A stretch of DNA of 64,000 bases from Streptomyces sp. NBC_01016 (GTDB taxonomy: Bacteria > Actinomycetota > Actinomycetes > Streptomycetales > Streptomycetaceae), in NCBI RefSeq assembly GCF_026341035.1, contig NZ_JAPEOQ010000001.1, positions 496,001 to 560,000 on the forward strand, in the 5' to 3' direction. Of this stretch, positions 8,918-18,245 are shown one piece after another. The position numbers were made by a program, and so were the translations under genes. The first letter of the stretch is position 1, and each line of letters begins with the position of its first letter. A model generated the notes under the pieces. That model searched no databases, was not told where the DNA came from, and worked only from the letters and a program-made list of their open reading frames with translations.

Positions 8918-10318
8918 ATGCGAGCAGCAGCGCTGGGCATCTACGTCCGGCAGTCGGACGTGGCACGCGGGCCCGACGGATCCCCGGATGGTGGGGCGGT
9001 GGCCCGCCAAGAGGCTGCGTGCCGTCGACTCGTGGTCACGCTCGGTGGTGTCGTGGTCCGTGTCTATGACGACAACGCCCGCTCCGCCTCCTTGCCCGGA
9101 GTCCCCCGCCCCGCGTTCGACGAGCTCATCGCGGATCTCGCGGCCGGAGTGATCGACGGGTTCGTCTTCGTCCACGCCGACCGGGTCGCTCGCCGCGCGT
9201 CGGACGCCGCCCGGGTGTGCGCGGTGTACGAGGAGCATCCGCAGCTGCTGGGACGTTCGGTCGAGGGCGGGGTCGACCTGGCCACGCACGAAGGACGTAC
9301 GCGATTTCTGCAGCAGGTCCTCGACGGGGGCAGTGAGGCGGATGCGACGGCTCGGCGTCAGCGGTCCGCCAATCTGCACCGGGCGTTGGCGGGGCAGCCG
9401 CACATCGGGGCGACCGCCTGGGGGTGGGACAAGGAAGGCCGCTTGCAGGATCCCGCCGCATCATTGCTGCGTCGCGGCATCGAAGCCGCGGCCGAGGGTG
9501 CCTGCGTACGCGAAATCCGCGCGGACTGGCTCGATCACGGCGTGACGGGGCGCACCGGCAAGCCGGTCTCCCGAAAGACCGTGCTGCTCCGCCTCATCAA
9601 CCCGCGCAACGCCGGATACCGCATCTACGCCTCGGCCGAAGAACGGCGCGCCAGTAGCCAGTTGTGGACACCCGATCTCGTGCTGCACGACGACGTCGGC
9701 CTTCCGGTCATGGGCGAATGGCAGCGCGTCGCCGCGCCCGCGACCTACTGGCCCGCGGTGCGCAGCCTGAAGGAGCAGCTCGAAGGGGCCCATGAGCGCG
9801 GCCACAGCGGTCCGCCGCCAGGTCTGTACACCCGTCTCCTGTCGGGCCGGGTTCGCTGTGCGGAATGCGGGGCGTCGATGGTCGTCTCCTCACGCACGGT
9901 GCGTACCGGCACCGCCGCCGGTACGCGGCAGCCGTTCTACCGCTGTCCCGCGATCAACGGCGGATGCGGCCGGCTGTCCCGTACCGCCGCCTCGCTGGAG
10001 AGTTACGTGGCGGATCAATTGCTCGCGCGGTTGCGGCAGGTTGCCACGGCTGCCGTCCCCTCGACCCCTGTCACGACAGATGCCGGGGCCACGTACCGTT
10101 ACAGCGCTCTGGCCCGGCGCCAGGGCGAGTCGATCCGATCCGCTCAACACGCCATCGCACACTGGGGAGCGTTCGAACTGCCCGAGCAGCGTGCCCAATT
10201 GGCGGCACACGTGGACGAGGTCCGGCTGCGTCCTGCACCTCGCGGCCGCTGGTTCGACCCGGCCACGGTCGACATCCGTTGGGCGGATCGCGCGGCCCCG
10301 GCGCTCCAGGGCGTGTGA
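8918..10318 (+). CDS. Large serine recombinase
   Basis: Site-specific recombinase of 466 aa. The N-terminal resolvase-type catalytic domain has the nucleophile Ser13 in IYVRQSD and the conserved Arg in HADRVARR (usually DRLSR). A recombinase domain follows, with GQPHIGATAWGWD where most members have PFGY, then a zinc ribbon (RCAECGAS...YRCPAINGGCG at about residues 312-355). There is no long coiled coil. The ATG at 8918 gives the family N-terminus. No phage or conjugation genes flank it, so it may be a domesticated integrase or the remnant of an element; the HAD gene 23 bp downstream appears to share its transcript. Confidence 0.88.
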   Translation: MRAAALGIYVRQSDVARGPDGSPDGGAVARQEAACRRLVVTLGGVVVRVYDDNARSASLPGVPRPAFDELIADLAAGVIDGFVFVHADRVARRASDAARVCAVYEEHPQLLGRSVEGGVDLATHEGRTRFLQQVLDGGSEADATARRQRSANLHRALAGQPHIGATAWGWDKEGRLQDPAASLLRRGIEAAAEGACVREIRADWLDHGVTGRTGKPVSRKTVLLRLINPRNAGYRIYASAEERRASSQLWTPDLVLHDDVGLPVMGEWQRVAAPATYWPAVRSLKEQLEGAHERGHSGPPPGLYTRLLSGRVRCAECGASMVVSSRTVRTGTAAGTRQPFYRCPAINGGCGRLSRTAASLESYVADQLLARLRQVATAAVPSTPVTTDAGATYRYSALARRQGESIRSAQHAIAHWGAFELPEQRAQLAAHVDEVRLRPAPRGRWFDPATVDIRWADRAAPALQGV

Positions 10319-10341
10319 CAGCACCGTGCTATTCATGGCTG

Positions 10342-10974
10342 GTGACGGCTTCCCGGATACCCGACAGACCCATTGACGCAGTGCTGTGCGACGTCGACAA
10401 CGTGATCCGCTTCTACGACACGGCCCCACTGGCCGAGTTGGAGCGTGCCGCTGGGCTCCCCGAGGGCACGACGGCAGACGTGGCCTTCGCCCCGGAGCTG
10501 GACCTGCCGCTACTTCTGGGCAAGATCACCAAGGAGAAGTGGGTGCACTCCATCGCATCGGCACTCACCGGTCTGGTCCCCCGCGCGCAGGCCCGAGAGT
10601 TGGGGGCAGCGCTTGCAAACGCTCCGACCCGGTGCGACGACGCGGTCGTGGACATGCTGCGCCGGGTACGCAGGCGCGTGCCCCTGGTCCTGGTGACCAA
10701 CGCGACCCTGGATCTGGAGCGGGACCTCGAATCCCTGGGGCTGGCGGACCTTGCCGACCACGTCGTCAACAGCGCCCGGGTGGGCGTCGCCAAGCCCGAG
10801 CGGGAGATCTATGAGATCGCGGCCGAGCGGGCCCAAGCCCCGGTCCAGCGATGCCTGTTCGTCGACGACCGGATCGAAAACGTGGAAGCGGCCGTCGCGC
10901 TCGGCATGTCCGGCGTGCACTACCTGGGGCCTGCCGGCCTCCGGACGGCGGTGGGTTCTCTGTTCGACGGCTGA
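10342..10974 (+). CDS. HAD-superfamily hydrolase
   Basis: Haloacid-dehalogenase-like phosphatase of about 210 aa. Motif I is DAVLCDVDNVIRFYD near the N-terminus (nucleophile Asp of DVDNV), motif II is LVLVTNAT, the lysine of motif III is in VAKPEREIY, and motif IV is CLFVDDRIENVEAA. Substrate unknown. No ATG is available; I use GTG 10342, though GTG 10381 is also possible and neither has a clear ribosome binding site, which suggests translation coupled to the recombinase gene 23 bp upstream. Confidence 0.82.
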   Translation: MTASRIPDRPIDAVLCDVDNVIRFYDTAPLAELERAAGLPEGTTADVAFAPELDLPLLLGKITKEKWVHSIASALTGLVPRAQARELGAALANAPTRCDDAVVDMLRRVRRRVPLVLVTNATLDLERDLESLGLADLADHVVNSARVGVAKPEREIYEIAAERAQAPVQRCLFVDDRIENVEAAVALGMSGVHYLGPAGLRTAVGSLFDG

Positions 10975-10998
10975 ATCACCGCTCTGTGCGAGCGCGCG

Positions 10999-11031
10999 AG
11001 AGCGGCGACCTCGACGAGAGGCCGCCGCTCT
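10999..11031. terminator. Bidirectional hairpin terminator between HAD gene and fruA
   Basis: Arms AGAGCGGCG and CGCCGCTCT (perfect, 9 bp) stand between two convergent genes and could serve both strands. Confidence 0.65.
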
Positions 11032-11058
11032 GCAAGGCATGTAGCGCCTACCGTGCGC

Positions 11059-13137
11059 TCATGCAGTGGGCTGAGGCTGCTTCGTGCCCGGCTCCGCCGC
11101 GGTCCCGTGAGCACCTGACGTCGGTGACGGTGCCACCGCGTCAGTCACCGAGTCCTGCGCTGCCGCGAGATCTGCCTGCTGAACCGCGGGCTTGCGCAGG
11201 GACTTGAGGAGAACGGTCAGCGCCGCTGTCACACACGTGCCCACCGCGATCGCCACCAGGTAGAGCCAGGCGTTGCCGATGAGCGGGACAACGAAGATGC
11301 CGCCGTGCGGGGCTCGAAGAGTCGCACCAAAGGTCATCGAGAGTGCGCCGGTGATACCACCGCCGACCATCGACGGAACAATGACACGGAACGGGTCGGC
11401 CGCCGCGAAGGGGATGGCCCCCTCGGTGATGAACGACGCACCGAGCACCCAGGCCGCCTTGCCGTTCTCCCGCTCAGCCTTCGTGAACAGCTTCGACCGG
11501 ACCGTCGTCGCCAGTGCCATGGCCAGCGGCGGAACCATGCCCGCCGCCATCACAGCCGCCATCACCTTGAGCGAACCGTCGTTGGGGTTGGCGAGGCCGC
11601 CCACCGCAAAGGCGTACGCGACCTTGTTGAGCGGGCCGCCGAGGTCGGTGGCCATCATCACGCCGAGTACGACGCCCAGGATGATCGCGTTCGAGCCCGA
11701 CAGCGAACCCAGCCAATCGGTCAGACGGGTCTGCACCCAGGCGATCGGCTGGCCCACGACAGCGAACATCAGGAAGCCGACGACCGCCGACGAGACGAGC
11801 GGAATCACCACGACCGGCATGATGCCGCGCAGCACATCGGGCACCTTGACCCGCTGGATCGCCATGACCACCGCACCGGCGATCAGACCGCCGACCAGGC
11901 CGCCGAGGAATCCGGCGTCGATCGTGACCGCGATCGAGCCCGCGACGAAACCGGGCACCAGGCCGGGCCGGTCGGCCATGCCGTAGGCGATGTATCCGGC
12001 GAGCACCGGCACCAGGAAGCCGAAGGCCGCCTGACCGGTCCAGAACATCAGGGCCGCCCAGCTGTGCATCGAGCCCCAGTTGAAGGCGTCGACGACCGAC
12101 TGGACGTCGGTGTTGGCGATCTTGTAACCGCCGAGCGCAAAGGAAATCGCGATGAGCAGACCGCCCGCCGCCACGAACGGCACCATGTAACTGACGCCCG
12201 ACATCAGCCACTTGCGGAGCTTTGTGCCGTAACCGTCCGTGGATTCACCGGAGTTGTCCACAGGTGTGGATGACGCGTCGGCGCGGCCCGTGGTCTCGCC
12301 GCGGGCTGCCTTCTCCCGTACCTCGGCGATGAGTTCGGCGGGGCGGTTGACGCCGGCCTTGACGCCGACGTCGACCGTGGGCTTTCCGGCGAAGCGTTCC
12401 TTCTCGCGTACGGGGACGTCGTGGGCGAAGATCACGCCGTCGGCGGCCGCGATGACGGCCGGGTCGAGGCGGGTGAAGCCGGAGGAGCCCTGCGTTTCGA
12501 CGACGAGTTCGACGCCGTCGGTGTCGCGGCCGGTGTTCTCCAGGGACTCGGCCGCCATGTAGGTGTGGGCGATGCCGGTGGGGCAGGAGGTGACCGCGAC
12601 GATCTTGAACGTTTCTGCCGCCGCGGGCTGCTCCGGCTCTACGGGCTCCGGAGCCGGGGACTCGGCCTCTTCTGCCGCTACGGGTTCCGGGGTCGGCTCG
12701 TCGCCGCGTATCAGCGCCGCCGCTGCCTCCGCGTCGGTCGCCGCGCGCAGTGCCGACTTGAAGTCCTCGTCCATCAGCTGGCGGGCCAGCGAGGAGAGGA
12801 TCGTGAGGTGGGCGTCGTCCGCGCCCGCCGGGGCCGCGATCAGGAAGATCAGGTCGGCGGGGCCGTCCGGGGCGCCGAAGTCGATGCCCTCGGCGCTGCG
12901 GCCGAAGGCGAGCGTCGGCTCGGTGACGTGCTCGCTGCGGCAGTGCGGGATGCCGATGCCGCCGTCCAGGCCGGTCGGCATCTGGGCCTCGCGGGCCGCG
13001 ACGTCGGCGAGGAAACCGTCGAGGTCGGTGACCCTGCCGAGGGTCACCATGCGTTCGGCCAGCGACCTGGCCGCCGCTTCCTTCGTTCCGGCGGACAGGT
13101 CGAGGTCGACCAGGTCCGCGGTGATCATCTCCGTCAT
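11059..13137 (-). CDS. fruA: PTS fructose transporter subunit IIABC
   Basis: Fused fructose permease of the phosphotransferase system: imports fructose and delivers fructose 1-phosphate. The 692-aa protein has three domains. IIA (about 1-150) has the phospho-accepting His in GGIGIPHCRSEHV. IIB (about 180-275) has the phospho-Cys in AVTSCPTGIAHTYMAAE. IIC (about 305-650) is a multi-helix membrane domain. An Ala/Glu/Pro linker joins IIA and IIB. AAAGGAG precedes the ATG. It is the last gene of fruR-fruK-fruA, the same order as the S. coelicolor fructose operon, 76 bp after fruK. Confidence 0.95.
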   Translation of the reverse strand: MTEMITADLVDLDLSAGTKEAAARSLAERMVTLGRVTDLDGFLADVAAREAQMPTGLDGGIGIPHCRSEHVTEPTLAFGRSAEGIDFGAPDGPADLIFLIAAPAGADDAHLTILSSLARQLMDEDFKSALRAATDAEAAAALIRGDEPTPEPVAAEEAESPAPEPVEPEQPAAAETFKIVAVTSCPTGIAHTYMAAESLENTGRDTDGVELVVETQGSSGFTRLDPAVIAAADGVIFAHDVPVREKERFAGKPTVDVGVKAGVNRPAELIAEVREKAARGETTGRADASSTPVDNSGESTDGYGTKLRKWLMSGVSYMVPFVAAGGLLIAISFALGGYKIANTDVQSVVDAFNWGSMHSWAALMFWTGQAAFGFLVPVLAGYIAYGMADRPGLVPGFVAGSIAVTIDAGFLGGLVGGLIAGAVVMAIQRVKVPDVLRGIMPVVVIPLVSSAVVGFLMFAVVGQPIAWVQTRLTDWLGSLSGSNAIILGVVLGVMMATDLGGPLNKVAYAFAVGGLANPNDGSLKVMAAVMAAGMVPPLAMALATTVRSKLFTKAERENGKAAWVLGASFITEGAIPFAAADPFRVIVPSMVGGGITGALSMTFGATLRAPHGGIFVVPLIGNAWLYLVAIAVGTCVTAALTVLLKSLRKPAVQQADLAAAQDSVTDAVAPSPTSGAHGTAAEPGTKQPQPTA

Positions 13138-13213
13138 CGCGGGCTCCTTTGCCTACGCATGGGTGGGGTGAGTGGTGGGGCGGCTGGGGTGGTTTTTCGG
13201 TGTGCGGCTGCCG

Positions 13214-14161
13214 TCATCGCGCGGGCTCCTTCAAGGGGCGGTCCACCGGGACCTCTGCCGTCAGTTCCACCGCGGCCGGGCGGAGGTCCCGCGGCGTCGG
13301 CATGGCGCTGCCCGGCAGCTGGACCGCCGCCGCGCCGTGGGCGACCGCCGAGGCCAGGGCCTGAGAGCCCTCGCCGCCCGCGATCAGGAAGCCGGCGAGG
13401 GAGGAGTCGCCGGCCCCGACGTTGCTGCGCACCGCGTCGACGGGGGCCGAGGCGAACCAGGCGCCGCTCGCGTCGACCAGGATCTGGCCGTCCGCGCCGA
13501 GCGAGGCGAGCACGGCGACCGCGCCCAACTCCCGTAGTTCCTCTGCCGCCTTGACCGCGTCGCCGACCGTGGCGAGCGGGCGGCCGACGGCCTCCGCGAG
13601 CTCCTCGGCGTTCGGCTTGACGACGTCCGGGCGTTCACGGAGGGCCGCGAGGAGCGCGGGGCCCGAGGTGTCGAGCGCGATGCGGGCGCCCGCGGCGTGC
13701 GCGCGGGCCACCAACTCGGCGTACCAGGAGGGCTCCAGGCCGCGCGGCAGGCTGCCGCAGCAGGCGATCCAGTCGGCGCCCGCCGACCGTTCCCCTACGA
13801 CGCCCAGCAGCAACTCGGCCTCCGCTGCGGACAGTTCGGGGCCCGGAGCGTTGATCTTCGTGAGGGTTCCGTCCGCTTCCGCGAGCGCGATGTTCGAGCG
13901 GGTGTGGCCCTCGACCGGGACCGGGGCGACCTTGATGCCCTGTCCGTCGAGGAGTTCGGCGACCAGGGCGCCGGGGGCGCCGCCCAGCGGAAGGACGGCC
14001 AGCGTGGGGGCTCCGGCGGCGGCCACGGCCCGCGACACGTTGACACCCTTGCCGCCCGGGTCCATGCGCTCGCCGCTCGCGCGGACGACCTCGCCGCGGT
14101 CGAGGCCGGGGACCTCGTAGGTGCGGTCGAGGGAGGGGTTGGGGGTGACGGTGAGGATCAT
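13214..14161 (-). CDS. fruK: 1-phosphofructokinase
   Basis: PfkB-family kinase that phosphorylates fructose 1-phosphate from the PTS to fructose 1,6-bisphosphate. The 315-aa protein starts with the classic MILTVTPNPSLDRTYEV, has the sugar-binding GGKGVNVSRA motif at about residue 37 and the catalytic anion-hole signature VGAGDSSLAGFLIAGG at about residue 245. Its ATG overlaps the TGA of a 39-codon ORF, so translation is probably coupled to upstream reading. Confidence 0.95.
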   Translation of the reverse strand: MILTVTPNPSLDRTYEVPGLDRGEVVRASGERMDPGGKGVNVSRAVAAAGAPTLAVLPLGGAPGALVAELLDGQGIKVAPVPVEGHTRSNIALAEADGTLTKINAPGPELSAAEAELLLGVVGERSAGADWIACCGSLPRGLEPSWYAELVARAHAAGARIALDTSGPALLAALRERPDVVKPNAEELAEAVGRPLATVGDAVKAAEELRELGAVAVLASLGADGQILVDASGAWFASAPVDAVRSNVGAGDSSLAGFLIAGGEGSQALASAVAHGAAAVQLPGSAMPTPRDLRPAAVELTAEVPVDRPLKEPAR

Positions 14162-14277
14162 GCCGGGGTCGCCGCTTCCGTTGCTTGTACTGCGTGCGTA
14201 CGAATGGTGCTGGTGGAGCCGGTAGAGCTGGTGGCGCCGGTGGGGCCGGTGGGGCCGGTGCTGGTTCGTGGGGTCAT
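14158..14277 (-). CDS. 39-aa collagen-like ORF bridging fruR and fruK
   Basis: A 39-codon ORF fills the gap exactly. Its ATG overlaps the fruR stop (ATGA) and its TGA overlaps the fruK ATG (ATGA). The predicted peptide is Thr/Ser/Gly/Pro-rich with GPT-GPT and STGST repeats and no recognised domain. It may be a genuine small protein or a 'bridge' whose translation passes ribosomes from fruR to fruK. Both junctions are seen directly; a peptide product is unproven. Confidence 0.5.
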   Translation of the reverse strand: MTPRTSTGPTGPTGATSSTGSTSTIRTHAVQATEAATPA

Positions 14278-15035
14278 ACGCGGAGCACCTCCGTGCCTCC
14301 CGCCTCGATCGCCGCCGCGTCCTCGGGGGCGAGGCCGGTGTCCGTGATCAGCAGGTCCACATCGGCGAGGTCGCCGAACCGGGCGAAGTGTTCCTGGCCC
14401 CACTTGCCGGAGTCGGCGAGCAGCACGACGCGGCGGGCCGCGGCGACGGTGGCCCGCTTCACGGACGCCTCTGCGAGGTCGGGCGTGGTGAGTCCGGCCT
14501 CGGCGGAGAAGCCGTTGGCCGCGAGGAAGAGGACGTCCGCGCGGATCTCCCCGTACGCGCGCAGCGACCAGGCGTCGACGGCGGCGCGGGTGCGGTGCCG
14601 GATGCGGCCGCCGACGAGGTGGAGCTGGATGCCGGGGTGGTCGGCGAGCCGGGCCGCGGTGGGCAACGAGTGGGTGACCACGGTCAGTTCGGACTCCAGC
14701 GGCAGCGCGGTCGCGAGCCGGGACACCGTCGATCCGGCGTCGAGGATCACGCTGCCCTCGGCCGGCAGCTCGGCGAGCGCGGCGTGGGCGATGCGGTCCT
14801 TCTCGTCGGCCGCGGTGCCCTCGCGCTCGGCGAGGTCGGGCTCGAAGTCGAGGCGACCGGCCGGGATGGCGCCGCCGTGCACGCGCCGGACGAGGCCCGC
14901 GCGGTCGAGGGACTTCAGGTCGCGCCGGATGGTCTCGGCGGTGACCTGGAACTCCTCGGCCAGCGACAGCACGTCGACCCGTCCGCCGTCGCGGGCGAGG
15001 CGGAGGATCTCCTGCTGGCGCTCGGGTGCGTACAT
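14274..15035 (-). CDS. fruR: DeoR-family fructose operon regulator
   Basis: Repressor of 253 aa with an N-terminal DeoR winged helix (ERQQEILRLARDGGRVDVL...AETIRRDLKSLDRAGLVRR, about residues 4-56) and a C-terminal sugar-phosphate sensor domain containing ILDAGSTVSRLA and VLLADSGKWG motifs. Fructose 1-phosphate is the likely ligand in this family. First gene of the fru operon. The upstream 200 bp hold a near-perfect inverted pair of AACAGRTTCGGGCA, probable autoregulatory operators. Confidence 0.93.
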   Translation of the reverse strand: MYAPERQQEILRLARDGGRVDVLSLAEEFQVTAETIRRDLKSLDRAGLVRRVHGGAIPAGRLDFEPDLAEREGTAADEKDRIAHAALAELPAEGSVILDAGSTVSRLATALPLESELTVVTHSLPTAARLADHPGIQLHLVGGRIRHRTRAAVDAWSLRAYGEIRADVLFLAANGFSAEAGLTTPDLAEASVKRATVAAARRVVLLADSGKWGQEHFARFGDLADVDLLITDTGLAPEDAAAIEAGGTEVLRV

Positions 15036-15067
15036 GTCCGTTTACCTGTGTCCTTCGTCTGCGAGCG

Positions 15068-15133
15068 TGCCCGAATCTGTTGCTCTGATGTGAGGCTACG
15101 GCCGCATTTCCAGAAAGTAAACAGGTTCGGGCA
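15068..15133. promoter_or_regulatory. Candidate FruR operator pair
   Basis: TGCCCGAATCTGTT (15068-15081) is the inverted match, 13 of 14, of AACAGGTTCGGGCA (15120-15133). A weaker third copy, AAACGGGCATCCG, lies at 15146-15158. All stand 33-125 bp upstream of the fruR start. The regulator assignment follows from position. Confidence 0.55.
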
Positions 15134-15177
15134 TTCGACAGACACAAACGGGCATCCGTTGCGACGTACACACACCA

Positions 15178-15214
15178 CAGGGCCCGGCCCTCCAGCGAGG
15201 AGGACCGGGCCCTG
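15178..15214 (-). terminator. Hairpin terminator after the SDR gene
   Basis: Arms CAGGGCCCGGCCCTCC and GGAGGACCGGGCCCTG pair over nearly all their length around AGCGA. It separates the SDR gene from the fru promoter. Confidence 0.75.
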
Positions 15215-15238
15215 TGCGGACCACGGCGACTGCGGCGA

Positions 15239-16036
<798 letters not shown>

Positions 16037-16060
16037 TTACGCCCCCCGGGGTTGACGACT

Positions 16061-16115
16061 CGGGGCTCCGCCCCGGACCCCGCGCCTCAATCGCCGGCGG
16101 GGCTTGAATTGCCGG
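16061..16115. repeat. Dispersed SPxGD-tail repeat, copy 1
   Basis: Reads CGGGGCTCCGCCCCGG, ACCCCGCGCC, TCAATCGCCGGCGGGGCTTG. On the minus strand it supplies the last codons (SPAGD) and stop of the TetR gene. Self-complementary blocks make it a likely terminator hairpin. Confidence 0.8.
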
Positions 16116-16872
16116 TGGCGCTCGATGTGCCAGCAGGGCTTGAGGTGTCGGAGGCACTTGATGTGCCGACGGGGCTTGAGGGGTTGGAGGCGCTCGATGT
16201 GGCGGCGACGCTTGACGTGGCGGCCAGGCCCGACCGGGTCAGGCACTCCAGTGCCAGTGCTGCCGGGCCGGACGGACCCGTGGTCGGGGCCTCCGACCCC
16301 GCCCACGTCTCCACCGCCACCCGCACCGCCGTGGTCGCCATGCCCGCGAGCAGGCGCAGCGGCAGGTCGGGGTCGGGCCCCGCGCCCGTGCGTTCCACGA
16401 GGATCGTGAGGAGGGTCGACTCCGAGACCCGGCACGTGTCGCTCCAGACGGCCCGCAGCGCCGGGCTCTCCCCGGTGAGGCGGAGCAGGGCGCGGACCCA
16501 GCCGAGGGACGCCGCACTCGCCGGGTCGTCCCCGGCGAGTGCGCGCTCGACGGCGTGCCGCAGCGCGGCGGGGACCGGCAGGTCGGCGGGTGCCTCGCGG
16601 ACCGCCTCCGCCCACCGGTGGGCCCCGGCGTCGAGGAGCGGTGCGACCGACTCCTCCTTGGTCGCGAAGTAGCGGTAGAAGGTGCGCGGCGCGACGCCCG
16701 CCGCCCGCGCGATGTCCTCGGCGCGCGTGGCCCGCAGGCCGTCCCGCGTGAACAGCTCGGCCGCGGCGCGGGCGATGTCCAGGCGCGTGGCGGCCTTGCG
16801 CCGCTCCGTCAGCGACAGGCTCGAGGTCGCAGTCGGAGTCGGAGTCGGGGGCGTCATCGCACTACCTGCCAT
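16087..16872 (-). CDS. TetR-family regulator with repeat-derived C-terminal tail
   Basis: This 261-aa protein has a TetR helix-turn-helix at about residues 25-75 (TRLDIARAAAELFTRDG...PRTFYRYFATKEE) and a ligand domain to about residue 215. The final 45 residues are Ser/Thr/Ala/Pro-rich with three SSPxG units, ending SSPAGD in a dispersed genomic repeat; this tail looks like an added, probably disordered extension. Start 16872 or 16857. Divergent from a solute-binding protein gene, with a palindrome 20 bp upstream, and cotranscribed with the SDR gene. Likely autoregulatory. Confidence 0.85.
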   Translation of the reverse strand: MAGSAMTPPTPTPTATSSLSLTERRKAATRLDIARAAAELFTRDGLRATRAEDIARAAGVAPRTFYRYFATKEESVAPLLDAGAHRWAEAVREAPADLPVPAALRHAVERALAGDDPASAASLGWVRALLRLTGESPALRAVWSDTCRVSESTLLTILVERTGAGPDPDLPLRLLAGMATTAVRVAVETWAGSEAPTTGPSGPAALALECLTRSGLAATSSVAATSSASNPSSPVGTSSASDTSSPAGTSSATGNSSPAGD

Positions 16873-16891
16873 GCGGACATGCTATGTCGCT

Positions 16892-16908
16892 GTGGCACAA
16901 TCTGCCAC
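16892..16908. promoter_or_regulatory. Candidate TetR operator
   Basis: GTGGCA-CAATC-TGCCAC is a perfect 6-bp-arm palindrome in the short divergent region between the TetR gene (start 16872) and the solute-binding protein gene (start 16968). Confidence 0.5.
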
Positions 16909-16967
16909 TTCCAAACAATGACCATGCCAAGTGGATCGACCAACCCCACGTGAGTGAGGCGAGAGCA

Positions 16968-18245
16968 GTGCGGCGGCGGCACTTTCTGAGGACGACGGGC
17001 CTGGCCGGAGCAGGGGCGGGCACCCTGGCCGCCCTGACCGGCTGCGGTTCGGGCGACGGGAGCGACGGCGCCGACGGCGGCAAGGTCACGCTCGACCTCC
17101 TCGTGGCCAGCTACGACAAGAGCGTCGGCGCCTCCATCGGCGACCAATGGGACGACGTCGTACGGGCCTTCGAGAAGAAGCACCCGGACATCCACGTCGA
17201 GGTGGAGCGCGTCCCGTTCCTGAAGATCGACGCGGTCCTCGCCCGCCGCGTCAAGGACGGCCGCGCCCCCGACATCGCGCAGGGCCACCTCTTCGCCCCG
17301 TACGCCGAGGACCGCCTGCTGTACCCGGCGGAGCGGCTCTTCGACGTGCCCACGCAGGCGAACTTCGTCCGCTCCTTCGCCGACGCGGGCCGGGTCGACT
17401 CCGTGCAGTACGGCATCCCGATCCTCGCCAGCACCCCGCGCCTCTTCTACAACACGGGCCTCTTCGCGCGGGCCGGCCTCGCGGGCCCGCCCCGTTCCTG
17501 GGCCGAACTCCGCGCCGCCGCAAAGGCGTTGAAGGCCATCGGGGTCCCCACCCCGTACGCCCTGCAGTTCGGCCCCGAGGCCGCGGAGGACGAACTCCTC
17601 GCGTGGCTGCTCTCGGGCGGCGGCGGTTACGCGGATCTCGGCGGGTACGACTTCGGCTCCGCCGAGAACAAGGCGACGCTGACCTGGCTGCGCGACGAAC
17701 TGGTCGGGCCCGGCCTCGCGGGCGCCGCCCCGGGCAGGCTCACCAGGACGCAGGCGTACGCCCAGTTCCTCCGTGGGAGGGCCGGCATGCTCATCGCGCA
17801 CCCGGTGCTGCTCGGCGCCGCGGACAAGGCCCGACTGCCGTACGCGCACGCCCCGTTCCCGCTCAAGGAGGGGAACGAGGCGGCGCCCCCGGTGGGGCTC
17901 AACGACTGGATGATGGCGTTCAGGAGCGGCGGCCATGTGGAGGAGGCCGGGAAGTTCCTGACGTTCCTGTTCGGCACCGGCTCCGCGAAGACGTACGGCG
18001 GCGCGCAGGCCACGCTGCCGGTGACCGTGACGGCCTCCGACAAGCTGCGGGCCGACCGTTCGCAGCGGAAGCTGTGGAAGTTCGTCGACCAGATGCCGGA
18101 CGCGGAGTTCCACCCGGTGGGCCTGCGCTCCTGGCCCAAGGTCCGCTCCGCGGTCCGCGAGCGGATCGGCGGGGCGGTGGCCCCGGGCGGCAGCCCGGCA
18201 CAGGTCCTGGAGGCCTTGGACCGAATAAGCCCCTCCGGCGATTGA
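16968..18245 (+). CDS. Extracellular solute-binding lipoprotein (ABC import, Tat signal)
   Basis: Substrate-binding protein of 425 aa. The N-terminus RRRHFLRTTG is a twin-arginine signal leading to a lipobox LTGC, so it is probably exported by Tat and lipidated. The mature protein is a family-1 sugar-type binding protein (WDDVVRAFEKKHPDIHVEVE, FLTFLFGTGSAKTYGG). No permease or ATPase genes adjoin, so it must use components encoded elsewhere. I chose GTG 16968 because GAGGCGAG precedes it; GTG 16950 would extend the leader. Its last residues, SPSGD, lie in a dispersed repeat. Confidence 0.87.
   Translation: MRRRHFLRTTGLAGAGAGTLAALTGCGSGDGSDGADGGKVTLDLLVASYDKSVGASIGDQWDDVVRAFEKKHPDIHVEVERVPFLKIDAVLARRVKDGRAPDIAQGHLFAPYAEDRLLYPAERLFDVPTQANFVRSFADAGRVDSVQYGIPILASTPRLFYNTGLFARAGLAGPPRSWAELRAAAKALKAIGVPTPYALQFGPEAAEDELLAWLLSGGGGYADLGGYDFGSAENKATLTWLRDELVGPGLAGAAPGRLTRTQAYAQFLRGRAGMLIAHPVLLGAADKARLPYAHAPFPLKEGNEAAPPVGLNDWMMAFRSGGHVEEAGKFLTFLFGTGSAKTYGGAQATLPVTVTASDKLRADRSQRKLWKFVDQMPDAEFHPVGLRSWPKVRSAVRERIGGAVAPGGSPAQVLEALDRISPSGD

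Noticed and set aside
16884..16968. Upstream extension of the solute-binding protein
   Set aside because: The extra residues precede a twin-arginine signal and would bury it; the GTG at 16968 has the better ribosome binding site.
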